51,992 bases of DNA from Mycoplasmatota bacterium (GCA_016342455.1 JAEIOE010000010.1:1-51992); one strand, 5' to 3'; shown: positions 1 through 8,200, counted from the stretch's first letter. Notes: a model not told the origin generated them from the sequence alone. Numbers and translations: made by a program.

Positions 1-349
1 TATACTTGAAAAAATTACCATTCATCCCCCACTTATCCAAGATTGAAGAAAGGGTGTTCTGGTTAGTGTTGATAAAATAATAGCCTGTAATAAATGTATA
101 AACTTTAATAAATATAGTAAAAGATACTACAATTATACTATAAACCCCTAAGACTCTTCTTATTGTTCTAAGGGTTGATTTCTTAAGCCCTGTAAAAGTA
201 TATAAGAACATCCCTGCTTCCATAAATAATATAATTATCGGCATTAACAAGGTAAGTTTTGTTAAACTATCTACTACAAAAAAACTTAGTATAAAGGATA
301 TAATAAAAAGAACGATAAGTATTATATTTCCGTATATCAGCTTCTTCAT
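1..349 (-). CDS. Membrane protein of unknown function, 3' end outside window
   Basis: An open frame starts at the ATG at 349-347 (MKKLIYGNI...) and runs without a stop to the window edge, so about 116 residues are visible and the C-terminus is missing. Three hydrophobic stretches are seen, near residues 5-26, 31-52 and 68-95, so it is an integral membrane protein. The start overlaps the stop of the HAD phosphatase by four bases (ATGA), which implies translational coupling and one operon. I recognise no family. Confidence 0.6.
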   Translation of the reverse strand, partial: MKKLIYGNIILIVLFIISFILSFFVVDSLTKLTLLMPIIILFMEAGMFLYTFTGLKKSTLRTIRRVLGVYSIIVVSFTIFIKVYTFITGYYFINTNQNTLSSILDKWGMNGNFFKY

Positions 350-1017
350 TCATTATCCTCCAATTCAATTATTCTATAGTTTCTTTCTAAAGCAATTTTT
401 TTTAACATTTTGTCTGGGTTAACAGCGACTGGATTCCCAACAATTTCAAGTATCGGCAAATCATAATTTGAGTCTGCATAAGCCTTTGAATTCAAAAAAT
501 CCGCTTTTGAAAACTTATCTAAGATTATTTTTGCTTTTCCATCATGGATAATAATCTTAATTTCTTCTGACGGTAGAACTTCTCCATCTCTTATCGCAGG
601 ACTGCCTATCACTTCATCAAAACCCTCTTTTAGAAATGGTTTTAAAATGATATCAAAATTACCACTTAATAATATTGTATAGTAACCCGCTTCAATATCC
701 TTTAAAAGTTCTTGTTTAATTTGCGGGTTTATATATGATCTAAGATGTTCGTATAAGTCTTCAAGGAAGGTATCTAATACGGCTTTATCTACTGATCTGA
801 ACAAATCAGCTGTTAAAGCCATTGCGTTTGCACGAAAGTTTTGTTTGGTCCAACCGAATAGGTGAAATTTTTGAAAAAAGTAACGGGTCCATATTTTTGT
901 CCAAATTTTATGATATAAAGACATATTTAAATTTTGTTTCTTCCAAAACCTAAAAACTAACTTTAAGCCTTGGGAACTCATATAGGTTCCATCAAAGTCA
1001 TAGATTGCTAATTTCAT
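346..1017 (-). CDS. HAD-superfamily (HAD-IB, SerB-like) phosphatase
   Basis: A 223-residue protein with the haloacid dehalogenase motifs in order. Motif I is YDFDGT near residue 6, with D7 as the expected nucleophile and D9 as acid/base. A motif II Ser/Thr lies in LLSGNFD near residue 117, and motif IV is AYADSNYDLP near residue 179. The helical cap between motifs I and II suits the HAD-IB group, which includes phosphoserine phosphatase and similar small-molecule phosphatases. The substrate cannot be told. The start has a strong site (GGAGGGGG) about eight bases upstream. It is the first gene of an operon with the partial membrane protein, which it overlaps by ATGA. Confidence 0.8.
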   Translation of the reverse strand: MKLAIYDFDGTYMSSQGLKLVFRFWKKQNLNMSLYHKIWTKIWTRYFFQKFHLFGWTKQNFRANAMALTADLFRSVDKAVLDTFLEDLYEHLRSYINPQIKQELLKDIEAGYYTILLSGNFDIILKPFLKEGFDEVIGSPAIRDGEVLPSEEIKIIIHDGKAKIILDKFSKADFLNSKAYADSNYDLPILEIVGNPVAVNPDKMLKKIALERNYRIIELEDNE

Positions 1018-1147
1018 AAAATTCCCCCTCCAAATAATTATTTACACTATGAATATTATATAACATTAAAACATATTAATACATAGGATTTCAGAGTTTT
1101 TTACTTTATGTGATTTCTCTTGGATTAACTTCTAAATTAATTTTATA

Positions 1148-1156
1148 TGCTATAAT
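1148..1156 (+). promoter_or_regulatory. Extended -10 promoter
   Basis: TGCTATAAT matches an extended -10 element (TGnTATAAT) and sits about 30 bases before the ATG of the small regulator at 1187. No good -35 is visible at 17 bases, which is usual for extended -10 promoters. Confidence 0.55.
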
Positions 1157-1186
1157 AAGTTTAGATTATAATGGTAGGAGGTTTAT

Positions 1187-1438
1187 ATGAGCAGATATAA
1201 TATCATGACAGTGTTAATAGAACACAGAAGAGACACAGCTGAGAAAGTTCAAGCTCTACTTACGAAATATGGATGCAATATTAAAGTAAGACTTGGATTA
1301 CATGAGGCAGTAAGCGTTTGTGCAGAAGATGGACTTATGGTTCTTCAATTGGTAGGAGACCAAGGCGATATTGAAGCATTACTTGATAAATTGAATGCAT
1401 TAGATGGCGTTCAAGCGAAACTTGCTGTATTTAATTAA
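1187..1438 (+). CDS. TM1266-like (iron-only hydrogenase system regulator) ACT-type small protein
   Basis: An 83-residue protein with a beta-alpha-beta-beta-alpha-beta pattern of the ACT/NikR C-terminal type. The frame starts RYNIMTVLIEHRRDTAEKVQ, continues with KVRLGLHEAVSVCAEDG, and ends with a helix and LDGVQAKLAVF. Length and pattern match the family named after Thermotoga TM1266, annotated as a putative regulator of iron-only hydrogenase systems. Such proteins lack a DNA-binding domain, so a ligand-binding or partner-binding role is more likely than direct DNA binding. The ribosome site GGAGG and an extended -10 precede it, and a strong terminator follows, so it is monocistronic. No hydrogenase gene is in the window, so the functional link is not supported locally. 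Confidence 0.6.
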   Translation: MSRYNIMTVLIEHRRDTAEKVQALLTKYGCNIKVRLGLHEAVSVCAEDGLMVLQLVGDQGDIEALLDKLNALDGVQAKLAVFN

Positions 1439-1449
1439 AAAATAAAATA

Positions 1450-1486
1450 GAGGAGACTAATCAAGTGATTATCTCCTCTTATTTTT
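1450..1486 (+). terminator. Intrinsic terminator
   Basis: Stem GAGGAGA (1450-1456) pairs with TCTCCTC (1472-1478), with extra TAATC/GATTA pairing inside. A T-rich run (TTATTTTT) follows. It lies 12 bases after the stop at 1438. Confidence 0.85.
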
Positions 1487-1569
1487 AGACCTTACAAGCT
1501 TCATTAAAAATATTTTATTGATTATATGATAGTATTGGTTTATAATTTTCAATTGAAGGGGTTGATTAT

Positions 1570-2805
1570 ATGATTAGTAATAAATTATTAGAAAAATATG
1601 CAAAATTAATTGTTGTTGTTGGAGCAAATGTACAAAAAGGACAAATGGTATCTGTCAATGTATCTACTGACAATAACATCTTAGCAAGAGCAGTTGTGAA
1701 ACAAGCTTACTTAGCAGGAGCTTCAAAAGTTACTGTAAACTGGACCGATGATTATTGTTCAAAAGAAGGATTTATGTATAGATCTATTGAATCTTTATCT
1801 ACTGTTCCTAGTTATACCGTTGATAAATATCAAGAATTTGTTGACAATAATGGTTGTGCAATCTCTATTTCATCACCTGTACCTGATTTAAATAAAGATA
1901 TTGACCCTAGTAAGTTACAAGCAGCTAACATCGCTTCTAGAAAAGCGTTATCTTTTTATTCAGATCACATGATGGCTTCTAGATCACAATGGACAGTTGT
2001 TGCTGCACCTAATGCAGTTTGGGCAAAGAAAGTTTTTCCTAACTTCAATGAAGAGGAAGCAGTTGATGCTTTATGGAAAGCTATTTTAGAAGCTTCAAGA
2101 GTTACAGAAGAAAACGATCCAATCGAAGAATGGAACAAACACAATGCAGCAATGCTAGCACATAATGAAATATTAAATGACTATGAATTTGATACATTAC
2201 ATTTCAAGAATAGTTTAGGAACGGATATTTCCGTTAAGCTTGTAGACAATCACATTTGGGCAGGTGGAGGAGAATTAGATCCTAGAAAAGTGTTATTCAA
2301 TCCAAATATTCCTACAGAAGAAAACTTTACCATGCCTCATAAATATGGAGTAAACGGAAAAGTAGTAGCTACTAAACCTTTAAATTACCAAGGAAAACTA
2401 ATTGAAGATTTCTGGATGGAATTTAAAGATGGTAAAGTGGTTAATTATGATGCAGCGAAAAACAAAGATGTTTTAACAAACTTAGTTAACTTTGATGCTG
2501 GAAGTTCCTATTTAGGAGAAATCGCTTTAATTAGCTATAATTCACCAATTTCTAATTCAGGAATTTTATTCTTTAATACACTATTTGATGAAAACGCTTC
2601 TTGCCATATGGCTTTAGGTAGAGCTTATGTAATTAACGTTGTAGACGGTCCAGATAAATCTTTAGAAGAGTTAGCAAAAATGGGATACAACCATTCAATG
2701 GCTCATTCAGATTTCATGTTTGGTAGTAAAGACTTATCAGTAATAGGCATTACAAAAGCTGGTAAAGAAGTTGTTGTCTTTAAAGATGGTAACTTTGTAA
2801 TTTAA
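1570..2805 (+). CDS. M29-family aminopeptidase (AmpS/thermophilic type)
   Basis: A 411-residue cytosolic metallo-exopeptidase, the usual length for peptidase family M29 (AmpS, AmpT, PepS). The N-terminal half has the family opening (KYAKLIVVVGANVQKGQMV). The metal site residues of the C-terminal half are visible: Glu in SSYLGEIALI, Glu and His in FDENASCHMALG, and the His/His/Asp cluster in NHSMAHSDFMFGS. Members remove N-terminal residues from peptides using two divalent metal ions. A ribosome site (AAGGGG) precedes the ATG and a terminator follows directly, so it is a single-gene unit. Confidence 0.9.
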   Translation: MISNKLLEKYAKLIVVVGANVQKGQMVSVNVSTDNNILARAVVKQAYLAGASKVTVNWTDDYCSKEGFMYRSIESLSTVPSYTVDKYQEFVDNNGCAISISSPVPDLNKDIDPSKLQAANIASRKALSFYSDHMMASRSQWTVVAAPNAVWAKKVFPNFNEEEAVDALWKAILEASRVTEENDPIEEWNKHNAAMLAHNEILNDYEFDTLHFKNSLGTDISVKLVDNHIWAGGGELDPRKVLFNPNIPTEENFTMPHKYGVNGKVVATKPLNYQGKLIEDFWMEFKDGKVVNYDAAKNKDVLTNLVNFDAGSSYLGEIALISYNSPISNSGILFFNTLFDENASCHMALGRAYVINVVDGPDKSLEELAKMGYNHSMAHSDFMFGSKDLSVIGITKAGKEVVVFKDGNFVI

Positions 2806-2822
2806 ATATAATGAATATATTG

Positions 2823-2853
2823 AAAGCGAGGAATGTTATCCTCGCTTTTTTTT
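2823..2853. terminator. Bidirectional intrinsic terminator
   Basis: AAAGCGAGG pairs with CCTCGCTTT around a seven-base loop, followed by eight T on the plus strand. It sits between the aminopeptidase and the convergent DsrE gene. The A-run on the left gives a shorter T-run for the minus strand. Confidence 0.85.
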
Positions 2854-2866
2854 ATTCATAACCTTT

Positions 2867-3205
2867 TTACAGTGTAATTAAATGAGCTTTCTCTTTAATT
2901 AGTTTTGTAAGGTCTTTACCATAATATTTTACTTCAACTCCCAAAGCTAATAACTTGTGTTCAGCATTAACATGTTCTGCACAGGCTTTACAAGCGACAA
3001 AGTGAACTCCCTTTGCAATTGATTCCTTAACTAGTACTTGTATTTCTTCATTCTCTGCAACAAGTTTAGCGGTTGCTCCCCAGATGATAACTGTCACTTT
3101 TTCCCAAAATTCAAATATTAATGAGTTTTTAGCATACATTAATACCATTTCTTTTGAAGTAAGTAAATTATCATTTGTCCAAAGAATATGTAAATGATTA
3201 TCCAT
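2867..3205 (-). CDS. DsrE/DsrF-like protein
   Basis: A 112-residue single-domain protein with the DsrE-like fold pattern: an N-terminal beta strand (HLHILWTND), a helix after SKEMVLMYAKN, a central strand (KVTVIIWGATAKL), and a Cys-containing loop FVACKACAEH near residues 68-77 followed by GVEVKYYG. Family members bind or relay sulfur on a conserved cysteine, and this loop supplies two candidates. A small soluble cytosolic protein is expected. It lies 17 bases downstream of the thioesterase gene with its own strong site (AAGGAG), probably in the same operon. Confidence 0.75.
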   Translation of the reverse strand: MDNHLHILWTNDNLLTSKEMVLMYAKNSLIFEFWEKVTVIIWGATAKLVAENEEIQVLVKESIAKGVHFVACKACAEHVNAEHKLLALGVEVKYYGKDLTKLIKEKAHLITL

Positions 3206-3222
3206 TTGTGTTTCTCCTTCTA

Positions 3223-3951
3223 TTATTCTGAAATTTTTAAGATTGTTTTAAACATTGAGATGGTATCTTTTTTACCCTCCACAAAAATAGTATTGCTCTC
3301 TTTTTTGTAAAAGATATCCAATTCATCTTCTAATTTGCATTCTTTTAAGTAATCAATATGTAAGCTTAAAATATCATGTTTATTTAATACTTCTATTGGA
3401 ATTGCATTATATATAATATCAGCGTATCTAACATTGTTCACATGCATGTTCCAATCAATATCTCGAGGCATTATAGTTTTTTTGTAAGAATATGTTAAAT
3501 CCTCGGGATTTCTGATTTTGTTAAGCTTAAAAGAATCTTCTTCTTTAATCGGCATTTCTTTCATTACCTCTATAAAGTTATTAGCGATAATTGGTTTCAT
3601 CCTTTTACTATCCATCATCAACCAGTAATGAAATCCAGAACCAATTTCTTTTCCATCAATAGATAAGCTAAACCTTCTTAAGGCTTTTAATCCTTTCAGT
3701 CCAGCTGGCCAAGTGGCTACTTCCACTTCTTCATTTAATTCTGGTAATCTCGTTAATTCAAATTTACTAGTCCTAAGCACCCAAAAATAGCCTTCATTCA
3801 TAGAATCGTGGTAACCTAAGCCTATTTTTTGTGCGTGGTTCGTTGCGACTTCTTCTAAAAAACCAAGAATGCTAACAGGTGATGCCTTACGATTATAAGC
3901 AGCATCATAAGTTCTTATTTTAAATTTTTCTTTATATTTTAGTATGTTCAT
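3223..3951 (-). CDS. Acyl-ACP thioesterase (FatA/FatB-like hotdog)
   Basis: A 242-residue protein of the bacterial acyl-[acyl-carrier-protein] thioesterase family, built from two hotdog domains. Domain 1 contains the TYDAAYNRKASPVSILGFLEE opening near residues 14-34. Domain 2 contains the catalytic-type motif DIDWNMHVNNVRYADI near residue 168, with the Asn and His that are catalytic in plant FatA/FatB. It should release free fatty acids from acyl-ACP in the cytosol. It follows the ATL gene by 12 bases and precedes the DsrE gene, so the three form a likely operon. The start is supported by AGAGG. Confidence 0.85.
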   Translation of the reverse strand: MNILKYKEKFKIRTYDAAYNRKASPVSILGFLEEVATNHAQKIGLGYHDSMNEGYFWVLRTSKFELTRLPELNEEVEVATWPAGLKGLKALRRFSLSIDGKEIGSGFHYWLMMDSKRMKPIIANNFIEVMKEMPIKEEDSFKLNKIRNPEDLTYSYKKTIMPRDIDWNMHVNNVRYADIIYNAIPIEVLNKHDILSLHIDYLKECKLEDELDIFYKKESNTIFVEGKKDTISMFKTILKISE

Positions 3952-3963
3952 TTTATCCTCTAT

Positions 3964-4275
3964 CTATCCTTCTGTATACTGATAAAGATATTTATCAAAA
4001 TCTATTTTTTTGTTTTTTACTTCAATTCCTTCATCCGATAATCTTGATAACTGTTCAAAGTATGCTTCTCCGCTTAGACTGATCTCGCCTTTAGAATTTA
4101 CAACGCGATACCAAGGCAAATCATATTTACGAGACATGGAACTTAAGATTCTAGAGATTTGTCTCGCTCCCCAAGGATTACCAGCAGCAGCGGCTATTTG
4201 ACCATAGGTCATTACTTTTCCATAGGGTATTTTCTTGATTATTCTAATAACTTCTTCAGTAAATTCAGTCATCAT
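3964..4275 (-). CDS. atl: Alkyltransferase-like protein (ATL, MGMT-related)
   Basis: A 103-residue protein matching the DNA-binding domain of O6-alkylguanine-DNA alkyltransferase (IPYGKVMTYGQIAAAAGNP, then the recognition region ISRILSSMSRK). The active-site PCHR of MGMT is replaced by PWYR, so the methyl-accepting Cys is a Trp. This is the hallmark of ATL proteins, which bind O6-alkylguanine and hand the lesion to nucleotide excision repair. The start is one of two adjacent ATG codons (ATGATG) after GAGAGG. It heads the operon ATL - thioesterase - DsrE. Confidence 0.88.
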   Translation of the reverse strand: MMTEFTEEVIRIIKKIPYGKVMTYGQIAAAAGNPWGARQISRILSSMSRKYDLPWYRVVNSKGEISLSGEAYFEQLSRLSDEGIEVKNKKIDFDKYLYQYTEG

Positions 4276-4312
4276 ATTTACCTCTCACAAGTATTTTAAC
4301 ACATTACAAAAT

Positions 4313-4334
4313 AAAAAAGCACTTTTCAGCGCTT
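4313..4334 (-). terminator. Possible weak terminator
   Basis: Read on the minus strand, AAGCGC pairs with GTGCTT (one G-T pair) and a run of six T follows. It lies about 160 bases after the GNAT stop at 4494 and just before the ATL start, so it could end the upstream transcript. Confidence 0.4.
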
Positions 4335-4371
4335 ATTATGTTCCTTTATTTACCGGATAAAGGGGAGAGAA

Positions 4372-4437
4372 ATGAAAAAGTTATTTTGTTTTACAGTTAT
4401 TATTATAAAACTAAAATATGTCTTTATTATGAAGTGA
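4372..4437 (+). CDS. Possible 21-residue hydrophobic peptide
   Basis: A short frame (MKKLFCFTVIIIKLKYVFIMK) begins six bases after a good site (AAGGGGAG at 4360-4366). It is basic at both ends and hydrophobic in the middle, like small membrane peptides or toxins. It lies in a 218-base gap between minus-strand genes, on the opposite strand. I see no clear promoter or terminator, so this may be chance. Confidence 0.25.
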   Translation: MKKLFCFTVIIIKLKYVFIMK

Positions 4438-4493
4438 TTTTGTAAGTTTTGTGAGGTTTTCTTTTTCGTTTAAAATATTACTAAGAAGTTGTT

Positions 4494-4961
4494 TTATTCT
4501 ATGTTTAATTCAAGACCAATTTCTTCACCAAACATCTTATCCATTTTAACGAAACCATACTTTTCGTAAAATGGGTAAGGACCATCTTCTACTACTTCGC
4601 AACTAGTTAACACTCTCTTATAACCCAATTCTTTTGCCATTTTGACTATATAATCTATAGCTTGTTTACCATACCCCTTGTGTTGGTAATCATTGGTAAT
4701 CATAAATCTCCATAAGAAGAAGTCATCTTCTCCTTCTTTAATTGATTCTTCATCCGGAATGAAAACCATAATAAAACCAATGGTTTTGTCTTCTAAGAAT
4801 ATTCCTCTGTGATAAGCATTTTTGGGATAGACACTAGCCTCGGCGATACTAACTACATTCGGAGCTACACATTTCTTGTGTTTCTCAGATAGTTGTTCAC
4901 TAAGCATAATTATGTCTCTGAGATTTTTTTTACTAACTTCCCTTAATTCAATATTCTTCAT
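4494..4961 (-). CDS. GNAT N-acetyltransferase (diamine/spermidine acetyltransferase-like)
   Basis: A 155-residue GNAT-fold enzyme that should transfer acetyl from acetyl-CoA to an amine. The acetyl-CoA-binding motif A is clear near residues 87-105 (LWRFMITNDYQHKGYGKQAI). This closely resembles the BltD type of diamine/spermidine acetyltransferases, in which LWRFMI precedes the Q-x-x-G-x-G loop. The C-terminal motif B contains PFYEKYGF near residue 130. The family assignment is firm but the substrate is a guess. The start is preceded by AAAAAGGAG. It lies 20 bases downstream of another acetyltransferase gene, in a likely three-gene operon starting at 6719. Confidence 0.8.
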   Translation of the reverse strand: MKNIELREVSKKNLRDIIMLSEQLSEKHKKCVAPNVVSIAEASVYPKNAYHRGIFLEDKTIGFIMVFIPDEESIKEGEDDFFLWRFMITNDYQHKGYGKQAIDYIVKMAKELGYKRVLTSCEVVEDGPYPFYEKYGFVKMDKMFGEEIGLELNIE

Positions 4962-4981
4962 TCTAACAAACTCCTTTTTAT

Positions 4982-5779
4982 TTATTTACTCACTGAATAC
5001 ATATCCCAAGTCCCGATATTTTCAAAACCTAACTTCAAGTATATCTTACCTGCTTCTGGATTATCGTAGAATAGGCATAACTCTTTATGTAATCCATTAA
5101 TGTATTCTTTCATTAGTGACAATAAGAGGAAGCTTGCATAACCTCTTTTACGACAGTTATTATCTGTAGCTACGGCTACTACCATAGCATTTTTCGTTGT
5201 ATCAGCTGTAGTAGCTACTGTCGATATAATTCTATTATCTTTTTCAATATATAGTGTCGTTCCCATTTGTAGAGATTTCAATTTGCTTTTTACAAAATTT
5301 TCTTTGCTCTGCTTATAAACTCCAAACTCTTTTATTTGTTTTAGAAAATCATATAGTTTTTCACATTCTTCTTTTGTTTTAAGCCTCTTAATAATCGAAT
5401 TATCATAGTCAATATCATGTTTTATTTCTTTTGCTCGACAGAAATACATTTGATTTCTAATACCTTTTGGCAAATGTACATTAATCAAATCCATAAGTTC
5501 TGTTTTACAACTGAAAAAATCAAAACTATCTTTTTTTAATATTTCAGCATAGGCTTCATTAAAATATCTTTTGTGAGAATAGTAGACAGCATTCTCTCTA
5601 TATCTTAAAAAGATACTTAGATAATTATTGTCTTCATCAAACTCAGCATATATTCTTTGAAAGTCAGTATCAAAACCGAACACTTCAATATCACCTATTG
5701 GAAAGATATTGTAATTTACATCTTGATATAGATATTCAAGGACTGAAGTTCTATCCTCTTCTTTTAGTAATCTAATCAT
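4982..5779 (-). CDS. GNAT N-acetyltransferase (FR47-like, long form)
   Basis: A 265-residue protein with a degenerate N-terminal half and a GNAT domain in the C-terminal 120 residues. VVAVATDNNCRKRGYASFLL near residue 194 is the acetyl-CoA loop (R-x-x-G-x-A), and AGKIYLKLGFENIG near residue 239 is the closing motif. It resembles the GNAT subgroup in which an extra N-terminal domain precedes an FR47-type domain. Its ATG lies inside the end of the upstream gene (8-base overlap), so it is translationally coupled. The substrate is unknown. Confidence 0.75.
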   Translation of the reverse strand: MIRLLKEEDRTSVLEYLYQDVNYNIFPIGDIEVFGFDTDFQRIYAEFDEDNNYLSIFLRYRENAVYYSHKRYFNEAYAEILKKDSFDFFSCKTELMDLINVHLPKGIRNQMYFCRAKEIKHDIDYDNSIIKRLKTKEECEKLYDFLKQIKEFGVYKQSKENFVKSKLKSLQMGTTLYIEKDNRIISTVATTADTTKNAMVVAVATDNNCRKRGYASFLLLSLMKEYINGLHKELCLFYDNPEAGKIYLKLGFENIGTWDMYSVSK

Positions 5780-6719
5780 CTTGTTCTCCCTTTAAGAATT
5801 TTATATATTCATCTGGCTTGTATTTTTTCAAAACTCTTAAGACTCTTAACGTATTCCATTTACTTCCTAATTTATCTTCTTCCATTGAAAAATATATTTT
5901 TCCTGGAAATCTTGAATATGCTTTTATATAACCCTGACTATTTTTCTTTAAAATTATTTGTAAAGCCGATTCCATCCTTGGATCATAAGCTTTATCAACT
6001 CTTCTAAAATAATCTAAAGCCCTTAGGATTTCATAGTGCCACCTGTGTGGAAATGGATACCTTAAAAACTGCTCATTAATTACTTCTTTGGTTCTAACAG
6101 ATTTAAATAATTCTTTTTTTAAGATGAACTCTTCACCCAAAGGAATAGCCTTTATAATTTCTTCTTTTCTATAGCTGTAACCACTTTTAAGGTATTGTTC
6201 AAGTCCTTCTAAGACAGTAATTGTTGTGTGAAGTGAACTATGTTTATGCTTTAATTGCCAACTACAGTTCCACCCACCATCTTGGTATTGCCTGTCAATT
6301 AAATAATCAATGATTTCAAATATTTTTGGGTTTTGAATCTTTGAGTAACAACACATTTGAATCAACATGCCTGTAATACATACATCTTGCATTCTAGTTT
6401 TTCTTACCCAACCTTTATTAAACCACAACGATTCTAATAAGTGCCTTGCTGAGTTAGTATAATCCACGTTATCATTCGGAACACCTATATAGTATAAATC
6501 ATATAAAAGATAATGCATTGAAGTCCATTTAGGACTATATATTCTACTACCGAGTAATCCATCATTATGTTTTTCAGCTAAGAACCTTTTTCCATAGCCT
6601 TCTGTTTCGATTCTTCGTTGAAGTGAATCAACGATAGAATCATCGCTCTCAAGAAGATCTCTATGAACTTGGTATTGAATTGATACATCTGAATTTAGTA
6701 ACCAATCAATTATTTTCAT
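5772..6719 (-). CDS. Terpenoid-cyclase/prenyltransferase-fold protein, unknown function
   Basis: A 315-residue soluble protein rich in aromatic residues and helices. It shows repeat units like those of the alpha/alpha toroid of squalene cyclases and prenyltransferases, for example DYLIDRQYQDGGWNCSW near residue 141, with similar HYLLYDLYYIG and LRALDYFRRV segments. No acid motif of a true cyclase (DxDD) is visible. A ligand-binding or sensing role is therefore as likely as catalysis. It opens an operon with two acetyltransferases, overlapping the next gene by eight bases. The start is preceded by GTGAGG. Confidence 0.6.
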   Translation of the reverse strand: MKIIDWLLNSDVSIQYQVHRDLLESDDSIVDSLQRRIETEGYGKRFLAEKHNDGLLGSRIYSPKWTSMHYLLYDLYYIGVPNDNVDYTNSARHLLESLWFNKGWVRKTRMQDVCITGMLIQMCCYSKIQNPKIFEIIDYLIDRQYQDGGWNCSWQLKHKHSSLHTTITVLEGLEQYLKSGYSYRKEEIIKAIPLGEEFILKKELFKSVRTKEVINEQFLRYPFPHRWHYEILRALDYFRRVDKAYDPRMESALQIILKKNSQGYIKAYSRFPGKIYFSMEEDKLGSKWNTLRVLRVLKKYKPDEYIKFLKGEQDD

Positions 6720-6792
6720 TACCTTACCTCACTTACTAATATTAATAGTATTTATTATTATATCATATTCGCTTTAAGAAAAGTAGCGCATA

Positions 6793-6824
6793 AGAAAAGG
6801 ACAGGGGTGATCCTGTCCTTTTCT
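6793..6824 (-). terminator. Intrinsic terminator
   Basis: AGAAAAGGACAGG pairs perfectly with CCTGTCCTTTTCT around a short loop. It lies about 40 bases after the stop of the YdcZ gene. It is nearly symmetric and could act on both strands. Confidence 0.75.
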
Positions 6825-6863
6825 CAGAAATTTAGAAAGTTTTATGTAGAATTCATATCTCTG

Positions 6864-7292
6864 CTAACTTTTTTGATATATGAATACTCCGACAATCATT
6901 AAGAATATAGCTAATACTTGCATCCAATTAATTGGATTTTGTTCAATACCAAACCACCCAAAATGTCCGATAATTTTGGCAAAAATCATTTGAGCTACTA
7001 CAGAAAGCATTACAGTAAGTAACACACCGTTTAAAGATACACTTTTCGTTATTGCTGTAACAACGATGACTCCTAGCGCACCAGCAACAACCGTATAACC
7101 ATTAATATTAGATGTAAGGTTTTGGATTGAGCCTTTTACTAATAAAAAAACTATAACTGCAGCTATTAACCCGAAAAAATGTACCATTACTGCTGTACCA
7201 AATACACCTATATCTCTACTTACTTTTTCATAAAAAACACTTTGGAAAGCTAAAGCAAGACCGGCAGCGACTGGTATTAATATAAATACCAT
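6864..7292 (-). CDS. YdcZ-type (DUF606) DMT transporter
   Basis: A 142-residue integral membrane protein with five hydrophobic helices, matching the short DUF606/YdcZ branch of the drug/metabolite transporter superfamily. It starts MVFILIPVAAGLALAFQ and contains a GxxG-rich third helix. I chose the ATG at 7292: it lies four bases after the stop of the regulator gene, has GAAGG upstream and gives the usual family length. An upstream ATG (7337 or 7331) would add 13-15 basic residues and overlap the regulator. Members usually work as pairs or homodimers; the cargo is unknown. Coupling to a YeiL-like regulator suggests that the regulator controls it. Confidence 0.75.
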   Translation of the reverse strand: MVFILIPVAAGLALAFQSVFYEKVSRDIGVFGTAVMVHFFGLIAAVIVFLLVKGSIQNLTSNINGYTVVAGALGVIVVTAITKSVSLNGVLLTVMLSVVAQMIFAKIIGHFGWFGIEQNPINWMQVLAIFLMIVGVFIYQKS

Positions 7293-7296
7293 CTTT

Positions 7297-7992
7297 TTAA
7301 CCTTCGACTTTATAGTCAATTTGGCTTTCATATACATTCCCTTGAGAAATTTTTAACAATAATTCTTTGTTTAATAATGTGACTTCGTTTTTGGTCTTCA
7401 TAATAGCTCCTTGGTTAATTAGTTTTTTTATTGTTCTCGTTAAGTGCCGATAACTAGTTCCTAAGTGATTTGAAATATCTATCAAACTCGGTATGATTAC
7501 AGTTTTAGAATTGCCTTCTGCTAATGACAATATGTAACTTGAAAATCTTGTATCTAATGAATGCATTAGATTAATTGATGTTTGTTCTTGAGTCAAAAGA
7601 ATCTTAGAAGATGTTTGAACCAATATGTTATATAAAAACTTATTATCATTTCTATATTCTTTATCTATATAATCAAAAGGTATTTTGATTAATTTAACGA
7701 CTGACTGTGTTTCTACAGAACAATTTGCTTCTATCTTCAGAAAGTATTCTAAGTCTCCTAAGATAGTGAACTCTTCAAAAATTCTTATTAGTAAGGTCTT
7801 TCCATTTTCAAAAGTTCTAAATATTTTTAGTTTGCCCGATACAACAAAAAAGAAGTGATCTATTTCATCGCCTTGCATGACGATGTTCTTTCCTGCCTGA
7901 TAACTTGAAATATTAAAAGCATCATTCTTTGTTTTTGTTAGATAATGTTCATATACTCTTTTTACATTATCATCATAAGAGGATCTCTTCAT
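7297..7992 (-). CDS. Crp/Fnr-family regulator, YeiL-like
   Basis: A 231-residue regulator. Residues 25-120 form a cyclic-nucleotide-binding-type beta barrel (GKNIVMQGDEIDHFFFVVSG, then FTILGDLEYF). Residues 170-205 form the winged helix (ISNHLGTSYRHLTRTIKKL). The SYRHL recognition helix resembles E. coli YeiL more than Crp, FNR or PrfA. The barrel lacks the Arg-Ser pair of a cAMP pocket, so the ligand is unknown. No FNR-type N-terminal cysteine cluster is present. The start follows GGTGGAG. It is four bases ahead of the YdcZ transporter gene in an operon. Confidence 0.8.
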   Translation of the reverse strand: MKRSSYDDNVKRVYEHYLTKTKNDAFNISSYQAGKNIVMQGDEIDHFFFVVSGKLKIFRTFENGKTLLIRIFEEFTILGDLEYFLKIEANCSVETQSVVKLIKIPFDYIDKEYRNDNKFLYNILVQTSSKILLTQEQTSINLMHSLDTRFSSYILSLAEGNSKTVIIPSLIDISNHLGTSYRHLTRTIKKLINQGAIMKTKNEVTLLNKELLLKISQGNVYESQIDYKVEG

Positions 7993-8116
7993 AGCATCTC
8001 CACCAATCCATTATATTATAGATTGTATCATAGATATAGGACTTATGTCCTACTATTATAAATATATTTTAATATATTATTATTCGATTTGTAAATCAAA
8101 GCTAACTAACAAAAGG

Positions 8117-8146
8117 AAAAGGCTTAACCTAGAGGTTTTGCCTTTT
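8117..8146 (-). terminator. Intrinsic terminator for the malY-type gene
   Basis: AAAAGGC pairs with GCCTTTT, and AACC with GGTT inside, interrupted by a 2x2 bulge. On the minus strand it lies about 55 bases after the stop at 8201 and is followed by CCTTTTG. Moderately strong. Confidence 0.5.
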
Positions 8147-8200
8147 ATTGTATTGTTTGTTCAAATCAGTTTTTTTTATATATTCTTCTCAAATATTTCC

